A DNA stretch of 64,000 nucleotides from J027 sp965215855 (GTDB lineage: Bacteria; Chloroflexota; Anaerolineae; Aggregatilineales; J027), in assembly GCA_965215855.1 (NCBI GenBank), contig CBDCER010000003.1:2728001-2792000 (forward strand). The letters are read 5' to 3'. Positions 33,436-42,064 of the stretch are shown here, piece by piece. Made by a program: the position numbers and the translations under genes. The notes beneath the pieces are model-generated. The model was not told the DNA's origin. It worked only from the letters and a program-made list of their open reading frames with translations, and searched no databases. Positions within the stretch are counted from its first letter, which is position 1. Each line of letters opens with the position of its first letter.

Positions 33436-35034
33436 ATGCATTTCTTATCCTTGCTGTTTCTGTTTACTATCCTCGCATCGTTGATTTTTCCGGCTGCATC
33501 ATCGCCAGTGCAGGCTCAAGACCCGTGCAGCGGTCTGGTTCCTTCTTTGCTGGAAACGGGAGCCACAGCCCGTGTTGTCTATAATGGGGACGGCATCGGC
33601 AGCGCCTTACGCAACAATCCTGGCAAAGAGCAAAGTGGTAGCCAGATCATTGGCACGATTCCAGAAGGGACGGTCGTCACGTTGATCGAAGGACCGATCT
33701 GCTTGGATGGTCTGGTTTGGTGGCGAGCCAACTTGCCTGATGGCAGCGAAGCCTGGATCGCTGAAGGCGATGTCCAAAACTACTATCTGGAATCCTTTGT
33801 GTTGGAATCTGAAGTTGTACTCCCCGACAGCGGTAATCCCCGCTTATTACGACGCTGGAAAGTCAGCTATACGGGTGAAGTGACACCGCTGAACAGTTTA
33901 CAGGTTCCCATCGACACACCGCGTCCAGCTCGTGAATTATGGCAACAGCCCGATTTGGATGCGGCCAATGCGGCATTAGCAAACCGGCGGGCACAATGTA
34001 GCCAGGTGTTGGATGATACGCCCTGGGCTGGAGTTACCGATGCGAGCGATGTTACTGTAGCGGAGAGCGATTACACCTATGTGCCGTCGCCGGATGGTGA
34101 CAAGATTTTTCTGGTGCGACATTGGGTGCTTCAGATACCGACATGCAGCGGCGCACCGGGATCCTATTACGGAATTAGCACGGCCCACATGCTGTCTGAA
34201 GATGGGATGATTGACCTGTTTCCGTATGGGCAGCATGGCGGGGTGCGCTCGCGTAATGCCTGTTTGGCTCCGGATGTTGCCAACCTCGCGTGGCCGACAG
34301 ATCTCAGCGAAATTGAATGGTCACCAGATAGTGATACCGTAGCCTTGACAGTCCGCTATCTCGATCAGGATACGGCAGGGCGCGAATGTGCCTATTATTT
34401 CATTTTTATGGTGGATGTTTTCAATGGTGCGGTGACTCCCGTGGGCGAAGGACGACGGGCAATTTGGTCTGGTGGTGGTACACAACTGTACTTCTTCGGC
34501 TTCGAGGTTGATAATGCCTATAATGTGCAGGAGGAGCAACTGTGGCTGTTGAGTGGTGGACAGTTGCAGCGTGCCAATCTACCAATCGAACGAGAGACAG
34601 GCGGCGCTCAGTTTGTGCCGGGTGTCTTCAATTCAACAGGAGTCGTTTTGCCTGCTACATCCGATGGCGAAGAACTGTTGCTGTGCAATACGCTCAGTGG
34701 CTGCCCAGAAACCCTGACCTATCAAGTCTCGCGCAACATCTTCTCGGCACAGCCTGTGGCGTTGCCTGCGGAAATCTTGCCCCGTCAGGTGGCCGGGGTG
34801 CATTTCGTGGCCGATAACTCGCGGCTGTTGTGGTTGACGCTGGAAGGTGCGGTGTTTATCCAATCAATTAGTAACCCAGATATGGGGCTTTCGGCACAAA
34901 TTATGGTGGATGCACCTGTCGCAGAACTGTTCCTGTTGCCGACAGGTATTGCGGTGGTGTTGGTGTTGGAAAACGGCGACTATATTCTGCTCAATACGGT
35001 CAGTCGTAGCGTACAACCGCTGACACTCAGTTAG
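33436..35034 (+). CDS. Secreted SH3b and beta-propeller-like protein
   Basis: A 532-residue exported protein. A signal peptide ends near SSPVQAQ. Residues 40-115 form a bacterial SH3 domain (TARVVYNGDGIGSALRNN, GTIPEGTVVTLIEGPICLDGLVWWRA), which in many secreted proteins binds cell-wall peptides. The rest alternates short strands with WSPDSDTVALTVRY, AIWSGGGTQLYFFGF and LLWLTLEGAVF, in the manner of WD40/TolB-like propellers. No catalytic motif is seen. AAGGGAG precedes the ATG. The gene is monocistronic, with a bidirectional terminator at its 3' end. Confidence 0.8.
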   Translation: MHFLSLLFLFTILASLIFPAASSPVQAQDPCSGLVPSLLETGATARVVYNGDGIGSALRNNPGKEQSGSQIIGTIPEGTVVTLIEGPICLDGLVWWRANLPDGSEAWIAEGDVQNYYLESFVLESEVVLPDSGNPRLLRRWKVSYTGEVTPLNSLQVPIDTPRPARELWQQPDLDAANAALANRRAQCSQVLDDTPWAGVTDASDVTVAESDYTYVPSPDGDKIFLVRHWVLQIPTCSGAPGSYYGISTAHMLSEDGMIDLFPYGQHGGVRSRNACLAPDVANLAWPTDLSEIEWSPDSDTVALTVRYLDQDTAGRECAYYFIFMVDVFNGAVTPVGEGRRAIWSGGGTQLYFFGFEVDNAYNVQEEQLWLLSGGQLQRANLPIERETGGAQFVPGVFNSTGVVLPATSDGEELLLCNTLSGCPETLTYQVSRNIFSAQPVALPAEILPRQVAGVHFVADNSRLLWLTLEGAVFIQSISNPDMGLSAQIMVDAPVAELFLLPTGIAVVLVLENGDYILLNTVSRSVQPLTLS

Positions 35035-35042
35035 GAAACCAA

Positions 35043-35079
35043 AACGCCGACCAGTGAGGGGATTTCGCTGGTCGGCGTT
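35043..35079. terminator. Bidirectional terminator between convergent genes
   Basis: AACGCCGACCAG (35043-35054) pairs with CTGGTCGGCGTT (35068-35079), a perfect 12-bp stem with a 13-nt loop. On the minus strand it is followed by TTTTGGTTT, so it best serves the FHA gene while also lying right after the plus-strand stop. Confidence 0.75.
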
Positions 35080-35100
35080 ATACGTCTGCTGGAATGTTAT

Positions 35101-35637
35101 TCATCGTTGAATGAGTTTCTCGCGATCTTTTTCGGATAATGATTGTAGCGGGCGTGTTTCTAAGGTATCCCGAATATCTGGTGGTGGGTAGGGTAGTGGC
35201 GTGTGTGTCTCCGGATGCTGACTGGAGGCTCGCTTTGGTTCAAAGGGCCGTTTGGGGAAATCGGCGAAAGGAACCTTGTCACCGCAATAAACGCGGATTG
35301 ATAGAGAACCAAGGACCAATTCATCACCATCGTTGATGGAATAGCCAGTATGTGACGAAATCTGCTGGCCGTTCACGTAAGTTCCGTTCTGGCTCGCCAG
35401 ATCAAACACGACCACATCTTTCTCCCCCTCGCAAGTCAACATCACATGACGACGAGAGACACCTAGCTGATGTCCGTAAAACGGGGTAAGATCAATATGG
35501 ACCGTGCCGTCGGCTTCGATTTTGGATGAGCGCCCCAGTATCACTCTGGATTTCATGGGGATAGTCAATTGTTGCCGAGTTGAGAGAATATAGAGGCTGA
35601 TGACCGGATCAGCACGAGGCTCTTGTGAACGTATCAT
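35101..35637 (-). CDS. FHA-domain protein
   Basis: A 178-residue cytoplasmic protein with one forkhead-associated domain at about residues 25-115. The phosphothreonine-binding marks are visible: VILGRSS, GVSRRHVML and SQNGTYVNG. A Pro-rich charged tail of about 60 residues follows. FHA domains bind phosphothreonine peptides made by Ser/Thr kinases; the window contains one such kinase (38481-42011). ATG 35637 is chosen because AGGAAGG precedes it by 9 nt; upstream in-frame codons would add about 35 residues without a ribosome binding site. It is divergent from the degenerate histidine kinase. Confidence 0.87.
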   Translation of the reverse strand: MIRSQEPRADPVISLYILSTRQQLTIPMKSRVILGRSSKIEADGTVHIDLTPFYGHQLGVSRRHVMLTCEGEKDVVVFDLASQNGTYVNGQQISSHTGYSINDGDELVLGSLSIRVYCGDKVPFADFPKRPFEPKRASSQHPETHTPLPYPPPDIRDTLETRPLQSLSEKDREKLIQR

Positions 35638-35668
35638 GATATATGGCCTTCCTGATGTGAATGCTGTT

Positions 35669-35674
35669 ATTATA
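35669..35674 (-). promoter_or_regulatory. Candidate -10 box (TATAAT) for the FHA gene
   Basis: A perfect TATAAT on the minus strand, 32 nt before ATG 35637. No clear -35 box is seen. Confidence 0.35.
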
Positions 35675-35740
35675 AGGATACGGCAAAATTGATGGTTTGT
35701 GGGAAAATTCACCCAAGAAAATTGAATAAAGAGTGCAGCC

Positions 35741-36493
35741 ATGCGAAAATTTCAACCTGAAACTCCGAAAGATGTTGACTACGAAGCCATTGCTGAGGCA
35801 ATTGTCCGAATGGCGCCGACGTACCGCGCCCCTTATGTGTCCATTATTGGTTTTAGTGAAACCTTGTTAGAGGGGCTATCTGGTGACCTCTCGAAATCAC
35901 AGGCAACAGATGTGGAAGCTGTTCGGATTTCGGGATGGCAGGCATTGGGGAATCTCAATGATATTCTAGATGTGATGCTGCTGATTAGCAATCAAATGGA
36001 ATATGAAGAGCGCCCACTGGACATTCAAGAACTGATGCAGGATGTGATCCGCGATGTGGAACGCACACGCCTGGAGAATAGCCAGCCGCTTCAATTGAAG
36101 CTTGATGAAAAACCTGCGACCATCAATGGCGACGAGCTGCGCTTACGACAGGCGATTTTGGGGTTGATCGGCAATGCGATTGTGAACGTACCTGCTGTAC
36201 CGGTGCAGTTACAAGTGACCGTCAAAGAAGCTGAAGTCGAAGTCTGTATTCGGGATGGCTGTCAGGTTGCCAACACCGATGATTTCACGTATTTCTTTGA
36301 ACCTGGTTGGATGAGCAAATTGGAAAACAACCGCTGGCGACAGATGCAATGGCAGAGTTACTTGGCGCACCATTTCGTGACAGCGCATAAAGGCAAGATA
36401 TGGGTTGAAGCGGTTGAAGCCGAGGGTGAATTGGTGGCGGGAACGCAGGTGGTGTTTACGTTACCCTTGATGACGAAACCCAAAGAAGATTAG
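35741..36493 (+). CDS. Degenerate histidine kinase (pseudokinase-like)
   Basis: A 250-residue cytoplasmic protein. The region APTYRAPYVSIIGFSETLLEG aligns with the HisKA box SHELRTPLxxIxGFxELL, but the phospho-acceptor His is replaced by Pro26. The dimerisation helices and the N-box-like LGLIGNAIVN (around residue 140) remain. The nucleotide-binding G boxes are absent; DGCQVANTDDF stands where DxGxG is expected. The C-terminal strands (GKIWVEAVEAEG, GTQVVFTLPL) keep the HATPase fold. It therefore cannot be a normal autokinase and is probably a binding or scaffold protein. It is divergent from the FHA gene by about 100 nt. Confidence 0.75.
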   Translation: MRKFQPETPKDVDYEAIAEAIVRMAPTYRAPYVSIIGFSETLLEGLSGDLSKSQATDVEAVRISGWQALGNLNDILDVMLLISNQMEYEERPLDIQELMQDVIRDVERTRLENSQPLQLKLDEKPATINGDELRLRQAILGLIGNAIVNVPAVPVQLQVTVKEAEVEVCIRDGCQVANTDDFTYFFEPGWMSKLENNRWRQMQWQSYLAHHFVTAHKGKIWVEAVEAEGELVAGTQVVFTLPLMTKPKED

Positions 36494-36496
36494 AAG

Positions 36497-36528
36497 CAAC
36501 ACGGACAAACCATCGCCTGCCCGTGTTG
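36497..36528. terminator. Hairpin between convergent genes
   Basis: CAACACGG (36497-36504) pairs with CCGTGTTG (36521-36528) around a 16-nt loop. No T-run follows on either strand, so termination is uncertain. Confidence 0.4.
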
Positions 36529-36532
36529 GATG

Positions 36533-36838
36533 TTACCCACCGGGTTGGAAAGGCAGTGCATCTGCGGCAGCCATATTGTCGCCAGCGCTGCTTTGTTCTT
36601 CAGTTTCTTCCGAGTGGTCAGTTTCGTCGTCGGTTTCCTCGCCCGATTCGGTTTCGGGGTGTTCGGTGTCGCTCGGTACATCGTCGGTTTCGGTGATGCC
36701 GGGTTCTTCTAAATCGTTGGGGTGGGTTTCTTCATCGGCGGGCAACGCCAAGAATATGACGATGATGACCGCGACAGCAACCCCCGCCACAACACCAACA
36801 AAGGCAGGCCCCATCCATATCATTGATTTTTTGGACAT
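36533..36838 (-). CDS. Small membrane-anchored acidic protein
   Basis: A 101-residue protein with a basic start (MSKKSMIWMGP), one membrane helix (residues 10-32, FVGVVAGVAVAVIIVIFLA) and a strongly acidic, Glu/Asp/Thr-rich tail that looks disordered. I recognise no family. The sequence bias could arise by chance, but the helix and tail arrangement and a GGAG upstream support a real gene. Reading frames on the plus strand of the same region have no such pattern. Confidence 0.6.
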   Translation of the reverse strand: MSKKSMIWMGPAFVGVVAGVAVAVIIVIFLALPADEETHPNDLEEPGITETDDVPSDTEHPETESGEETDDETDHSEETEEQSSAGDNMAAADALPFQPGG

Positions 36839-36929
36839 CTTTATGCAGACTCTCCATTAATTAAGATTTGCCTGCCAAATGATTGCACATTCTGTGACGA
36901 TTCGCAACGTTATTGTGCGGAGAAATTAG

Positions 36930-37667
36930 ATGAGTTTTGAAATAATGACGCTGGCGCAGCAACCAGAATTATTTGATCAAGTGCAGACGATTAATAGGGA
37001 AGCCTGGCCGATGTTTATGAAACAGGCGGGGGTTTCTGATCCCTATTGGTCAACTTTGCTGGAGATGTTCCCTGATTACCAGATTGTTATTTGCGATCAT
37101 GATGGCCGAGCGTTGGCAATCGGGCATATGATCCCGGCTGTATGGGATGGCACGGCGGCTGGTTTGCCGGGTGGCTGGGATAATGTGTTGATGCAGGGAC
37201 TACACGGTATCGACAATCCTAACACGTTATCTATGCTGGGAGCGATTGTCGCACCAGAACATCGCGGTAGGGGGCTGGGACTAGCGATCTTGCGAGCGAT
37301 GAAGTCATTTGCTGGTGAGCAGGGTCTTGAGACGGTCATTGCACCGGTGCGCCCGCCGCAAAAAAGTCACTATCCACTCACACCGATTGAACGCTATATG
37401 CGCTGGACACAGACGCACCGCCGTCAATTGCCATTTGATCCATGGGTGCGGGTTCATGTGTTGTTGGGGGCCAAGATATTGCGGAGCGCCCCCTGTTCGA
37501 TGGTTATCACGGGGAGCGTGGCGCAATGGGAAGAATGGGCCGATATGCGATTTCCGGAAAGTGGCCTGTATGTTGTACGGGACGCTCTGCACGCAATTGT
37601 CATCGACTGTGAGCAGGATGTCGGACGCTATGAAGAACCGCACATCTGGGTGCGCTATCGGCTTTAG
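36930..37667 (+). CDS. GNAT-family N-acetyltransferase
   Basis: A 245-residue acetyltransferase-like protein. The acetyl-CoA binding motif A is clear: LGAIVAPEHRGRGLGLAILRAMKSFA (V-x-P-x-x-R-G-x-G). The N-terminal third (FDQVQTINREAWPMFMKQAG) and C-terminal half, with a conserved-looking PPQKSHYPLTPIERYMRW, suggest a larger-than-usual GNAT subfamily. The substrate is unknown. Its last 4 nt overlap the convergent TPR gene. Confidence 0.8.
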   Translation: MSFEIMTLAQQPELFDQVQTINREAWPMFMKQAGVSDPYWSTLLEMFPDYQIVICDHDGRALAIGHMIPAVWDGTAAGLPGGWDNVLMQGLHGIDNPNTLSMLGAIVAPEHRGRGLGLAILRAMKSFAGEQGLETVIAPVRPPQKSHYPLTPIERYMRWTQTHRRQLPFDPWVRVHVLLGAKILRSAPCSMVITGSVAQWEEWADMRFPESGLYVVRDALHAIVIDCEQDVGRYEEPHIWVRYRL

Positions 37668-38476
37668 TTGGCCTGCAAGGTACTGATTTGCACCTCTATC
37701 GCCTCGCGGTCTGGGGCAGCGGGGTCTTTCTCCAAATACAGCTCAAAGTCCGCGAGTGCCAGAGCATTCTCATCAAGTGCCAGGTGGACATAGCCGCGCT
37801 CACGATAGCTGGCGGCATACTCTGGATCCAGTTCTAGTGCTGTATCAAAATCGACGATGGCGTTTCTGTATTGGGTATTTGCAGCGTAGGCCATGCCCCG
37901 ATGATGATAGGCGGCGACGCTTTGCGGATCGAGCGCCAATGCCTGATTATAGTCCTCCAATGCCAGTTCAAACTCGCCAGTTTGCAGATAAATATCGCCA
38001 CGAGCAATGTAATAAGTCGGTGCGCTGGCATCGTAGGAAATTGCCATTTCATAATCGACCAGAGCATCATCGGTGTTGCCCTGCAACAGGTAAGCCTGGG
38101 CACGGTAAGCATAAACCTCCGAGATTTCGGGTTGCAATTCGATGGCCTGCGTCAAATCAGTAACCGCCGAAGCGACAGCTTCCATATCCAGGTAGATTTG
38201 ACCGCGCAGGAAATGGGCACGGAACAACGAAACATCATCGGCAGCCGTAGTCTGTTCAAGCACCTGGTTAACCGTATACAGGGCCGCCCGAAGACGACCT
38301 GCGCGATATAGCTGGCGGCCTTGTTCGACCATAACCTCGACCGAAAGTTCGGTGGCTGGTGAAGGTGTGCCGCTGGGGAGCAGCAATGCCTGGGCCGATG
38401 AATGATTCATCAGTGATGAAAGCAATATCAACCCAGTCAGAGAAACGATTGCCAGCATAAAAACGATTGATCGCAT
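37664..38476 (-). CDS. Exported TPR protein
   Basis: A 270-residue protein with an N-terminal signal peptide or anchor (IVFMLAIVSLTGLILLSS) and about six TPRs from residue 55 to the end (QGRQLYRAGRLRAALYTVNQVLEQ, ELQPEISEVYAYRAQAYLLQG, ALDPQSVAAYHHRGMAYAA). It is probably a periplasmic or surface protein-binding scaffold. It begins 4 nt after the stop codon of the kinase-STAND-TPR gene on the same strand, so the two are one operon, and they may form an inside-outside pair. Confidence 0.82.
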   Translation of the reverse strand: MRSIVFMLAIVSLTGLILLSSLMNHSSAQALLLPSGTPSPATELSVEVMVEQGRQLYRAGRLRAALYTVNQVLEQTTAADDVSLFRAHFLRGQIYLDMEAVASAVTDLTQAIELQPEISEVYAYRAQAYLLQGNTDDALVDYEMAISYDASAPTYYIARGDIYLQTGEFELALEDYNQALALDPQSVAAYHHRGMAYAANTQYRNAIVDFDTALELDPEYAASYRERGYVHLALDENALALADFELYLEKDPAAPDREAIEVQISTLQAN

Positions 38477-38480
38477 GATG

Positions 38481-41400
38481 TTATTGCCCTAGCAAATCAG
38501 CAACTACCTCTTCCAGATCCAGATTTCGCCCCGTTTCTTGTGCTGTTTTGAATACGGTTGGTGGCAGATCGGCCTGCAATTGGTCCAGCAACTCGGTGCT
38601 GAGGCGGGCGATGATATTCATGAAGTCACCTGGATGGGCTTGAACTAACGAGATCAACTCAACGGCGTGTGTTTTGTCGCCAGTTTCCATCAGGAGACGT
38701 CCGAAGCCCATCACTGCTCCTAACGTAATAGCAGCCATGCCCATTTGACTTGATGATAGGTATAGGGAACGATAGAAATGGGCGCGTGCCGTTTTGATAT
38801 TGTGGTCGCGTAAAGCAACCTGCCCAAGTCCTAATAATGCCCAGGCTTCGGTGAACTGTTGGCCGGATTCTTGCGACATGGACAACGCATCTTCAAAGTT
38901 GCGCCGGGCGGCTGATGGATCGTCGTCCAGGGTCATCATACCCAGGCCAATTAGTGAGAAGATCATACCCTGCTGGTCGCCGATGTCGCGCCGGATGATG
39001 AGGCTTTCTTTGTATAGACTGCGGGCTGAGTCGATGTTTCCAGCGGAAGCCGCTGTGGAGGCCAGATCATTCAGCGAATCGGCCACACCACGTTTATCGC
39101 CGATGTCGCGCCGCAACCGGAGACTTTCATTGTAGTAGCGTCGGGCTTCGTCGTAATCTCCTGTCGAAAGGGCGGCGTTGCCAAGCGCACTCAATGAGTG
39201 CCCGATGCCCGCTCGATCTCCGATTTCCTTATTGAGCGTATAGCCTTCCTGATAACTCCGTTTGGCTTCGGCATAGTCGCCCAGCACGAAATAGACACCG
39301 CCCAAATTGTTGAGCGTGAAAGCCAATCCGCGCCGGTGACTGTAGGACTTGAAGATGGCATAAGCCTGCTCGTAGAGTTCGCGGGCAGCTTTGCGTTGGC
39401 CTTGTGCGGATAGGATTTCGCCCAGGTTATTGAGGCCAAAGGCATGACTGATGGGTGAAGCTTCGGCGGCGGCAATTTGGTTGAATTCCTCGTAGATTTG
39501 TATGGCGGCTCCGTAGTCGCCTACCAAATATTCGGCGTAGCCCAGGTTGCCCATCGAGGTCAGAGTCATTTCTTTATCAGCGACAGCTTGCGCCAACTCG
39601 AGTGCCTGGGCCGCGTATTGCTTCGATTCCTCGTAGCGCCCCTGCATCATGCGGGCGTAGCTCATTACATTCAGGGCATGGCTGCGTTCCAGATCATCAT
39701 CGGCAAAATGGGCAAAACAGGATGTGGCGAGTTCAAACGCCTCAGCATAGCCACCTGAGCGGCTGGTAAATAGTGATTGGCGTGAACGCGCCCGCCAGTA
39801 CAGGCGACCATCGTCTTGTCCGATTTTCTGCAACGAATCTGCCAGTTCGCAGAATGTGGTGTGCCCTTCGCGCAGCATACTCCGTACCAGGTAAAACAGC
39901 GTCAATGTATGCAGGACTGGGTCCAATTCTGTCCACTGTTGATTCTCGACGGCCCAGTGCCAGGCCGCCCGTATGTTTTCGATCTCGGCTTCGATTTCAT
40001 CCACGGCTTTCTTTTCGTGCTTGCTGTTGAAGTCTGATTGCACGTTGTTCAGAAGCGCAATGTAGAAACGAGCATGTTGATGTTGTACGGTCTGTTGTTC
40101 GTCGAGGTCGGATTGGAAGCGTTCCTCGGCGTATTGGCGTAGGAGCAAGTGGGAAGCATAACGACCGTCCGGGGCACGACGCAGCAAGGATTTATTCACT
40201 AATGCTGTTAGGTTTCGCAGTGATGCGCCTGCCACCTTTTGAGCGGCGTCGCGGCTGAAGCCACCGCGAAAGACCGACAGTTTCATGAACACACTGCGCT
40301 CGTCATTGGTCATCAGGTTCCACGAAGATTCGAAAACAGCTCGCACACTGCGATGGCGCTCTGGGACATCGCGCAAATCGGTTTCCAGAAAGTCTAGACT
40401 ATCCTCAATTTCGGCCACAACTTCGGCGAGCGGCAATTGCTCCAGCCAGGCCGCTGCCAGTTCAATCCCCAGCGGCATTCCTTCGACAAGGTGGCAAATG
40501 TGAGCAACATCCAGGGCTGTCGTTTCGTCTAGAGCAAAGCCAGGCGCGACGCGGCGTGCCCCTTCCAGGAACAATTGTACGGCTGGATATTGTTCGAGGG
40601 CTTCTGGCGTGTTGCCTTCCGGCAAGATCATGCTATATAGGTCATAGATATGTTCACCGTGTAGACGCAGGCGTTCACGAGATACCACCAGAATGCGGAC
40701 ATTTGGCGCGGCCTGAAGAATATCGACGACAAGATCTGCACCGCTGGTCAGATGCTCGAAATTATCCAGCACCAGCAGCATTTCTTTTTCACGCAGATAG
40801 TTCAAGAGTTGCGTCTTTGGATCAGCGGCCCCGCCAAACGTAAACCGGATATGCTCGGCGATGGTCGAAGGAATCAGATCAATGTCACTGATGGGCGCGA
40901 GAGGAACGTGGAACACGCCATGCATGAAATATTCTAGCCAGCGTTCAGCCGTCGCCACTGCCACTCGTGTTTTGCCGATACCACCAGGGCCAAGCAGCGT
41001 TATTAGGCGCGTGCCAGGCTCGCCCATGACCTGCGTCAACTCCTCAATTTCCTGCTCGCGTCCAACAAAGGGTGTCGTGAAGGCCGGCAGATTATTAGGA
41101 GCAGCGGGGCGCGAGGTGGATTGGTTGGGATAGTTCATGTTCTGAGTGGCGAAACGATCCCGCTTCGATGTGTGTAGTGGTGCGCGGATACCTGTGTCCA
41201 GTTCATCAATGATGGCCTCTAATTCAGCGCCGACCATTCGCATTCGAGGGATACGGGCGTCCGCGTTTTTCTCTAACATACGATAGATGAGATCGACCAG
41301 GGCCACTGGCAGATCAGTGCGGTATTGCTCAATATCGGGTACCGGTTCGGTCAAGATGGCGGTAATGATGGATGCGGTAGAATTGCCTTCATAGGGACAA

Positions 41401-42011
41401 TGTCCGGTCAACATTTGGTAGAGCAGGACCCCAAATGACCAGATGTCGGTGCGCCCATCAATATCATCACCCCGGCAGGCTTCAGGACTGAGGTAAGCAA
41501 ATGTTCCCACCGTGACACCGGCCTGGGTCAGATTTGAATCGCCAATGCGAGCTACGCCGAAATCAGTCAGGCGCGGTGTAGTATCTTCGGCCAGCAAGAT
41601 ATTGGCAGGTTTGATGTCGCGATGGATGATCCGCAAATGATGGGCACGGGTCAGTGCATCGGCCAATTCCAATGAAATGGCAAGCACCTGTTGGATTGGC
41701 ATTTGGGGCTGTTTCCGCATCAATTCGGCCAATGTGCCGCCCGTGACTAACTCCATGATGATGTAATGCCTATCGTCTTCCTGAAATGCGCCCAGTACGG
41801 TCACAATGTTGGGATGATTCAGTTTACGAAGGGCTTCACCTTCGCGAATAAAACGCGCCAACATTTCTTCTTTAGGGCCTATAACATCAGCTTTCAGCAC
41901 CTTGATCGCTACTGGTTTGCCAGTTTGTGTATCGACCCCGCGATACACTTCACCCATACCACCGCGCCCAATGAGTTCACCGATTTTGAACCGGCCACCG
42001 ATGATAGACAT
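38481..42011 (-). CDS. Ser/Thr protein kinase fused to a STAND ATPase and TPRs
   Basis: An 1176-residue three-part protein. Residues 1-265 form a Hanks-type kinase with GRGGMGEVY, VAIKVL (catalytic Lys), HRDIKPANI, DFGVAR and SPEA. A linker leads to an NB-ARC/LuxR-type STAND ATPase: FVGREQEI, Walker A GPGGIGKTR, Walker B LLVLDNFEHL and VVSRERLRLHGE sensor. A winged-helix-like part (ERSVFMKLSVFRGGF) follows, then some ten TPRs to the end. No membrane helix is seen. Such proteins resemble AfsR-type regulators and NLR-like sensors, in which ligand binding to the TPRs triggers oligomerisation. ATG 42011 has AAAGGA upstream; an ATG at 42035 is in frame but lacks one. It shares an operon with the exported TPR gene. 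Confidence 0.92.
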   Translation of the reverse strand: MSIIGGRFKIGELIGRGGMGEVYRGVDTQTGKPVAIKVLKADVIGPKEEMLARFIREGEALRKLNHPNIVTVLGAFQEDDRHYIIMELVTGGTLAELMRKQPQMPIQQVLAISLELADALTRAHHLRIIHRDIKPANILLAEDTTPRLTDFGVARIGDSNLTQAGVTVGTFAYLSPEACRGDDIDGRTDIWSFGVLLYQMLTGHCPYEGNSTASIITAILTEPVPDIEQYRTDLPVALVDLIYRMLEKNADARIPRMRMVGAELEAIIDELDTGIRAPLHTSKRDRFATQNMNYPNQSTSRPAAPNNLPAFTTPFVGREQEIEELTQVMGEPGTRLITLLGPGGIGKTRVAVATAERWLEYFMHGVFHVPLAPISDIDLIPSTIAEHIRFTFGGAADPKTQLLNYLREKEMLLVLDNFEHLTSGADLVVDILQAAPNVRILVVSRERLRLHGEHIYDLYSMILPEGNTPEALEQYPAVQLFLEGARRVAPGFALDETTALDVAHICHLVEGMPLGIELAAAWLEQLPLAEVVAEIEDSLDFLETDLRDVPERHRSVRAVFESSWNLMTNDERSVFMKLSVFRGGFSRDAAQKVAGASLRNLTALVNKSLLRRAPDGRYASHLLLRQYAEERFQSDLDEQQTVQHQHARFYIALLNNVQSDFNSKHEKKAVDEIEAEIENIRAAWHWAVENQQWTELDPVLHTLTLFYLVRSMLREGHTTFCELADSLQKIGQDDGRLYWRARSRQSLFTSRSGGYAEAFELATSCFAHFADDDLERSHALNVMSYARMMQGRYEESKQYAAQALELAQAVADKEMTLTSMGNLGYAEYLVGDYGAAIQIYEEFNQIAAAEASPISHAFGLNNLGEILSAQGQRKAARELYEQAYAIFKSYSHRRGLAFTLNNLGGVYFVLGDYAEAKRSYQEGYTLNKEIGDRAGIGHSLSALGNAALSTGDYDEARRYYNESLRLRRDIGDKRGVADSLNDLASTAASAGNIDSARSLYKESLIIRRDIGDQQGMIFSLIGLGMMTLDDDPSAARRNFEDALSMSQESGQQFTEAWALLGLGQVALRDHNIKTARAHFYRSLYLSSSQMGMAAITLGAVMGFGRLLMETGDKTHAVELISLVQAHPGDFMNIIARLSTELLDQLQADLPPTVFKTAQETGRNLDLEEVVADLLGQ

Positions 42012-42054
42012 TGCTTGAGTCCTTTGTTTCTGCATTCCTGCGATGTACCCCTAT

Positions 42055-42060
42055 ATTATA
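42055..42060 (-). promoter_or_regulatory. Candidate -10 box (TATAAT) for the kinase-STAND operon
   Basis: A perfect TATAAT on the minus strand, 44 nt before ATG 42011. The -35 region (TGGGGA at 17-nt spacing) is poor. Confidence 0.35.
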
Positions 42061-42064
42061 GTCG

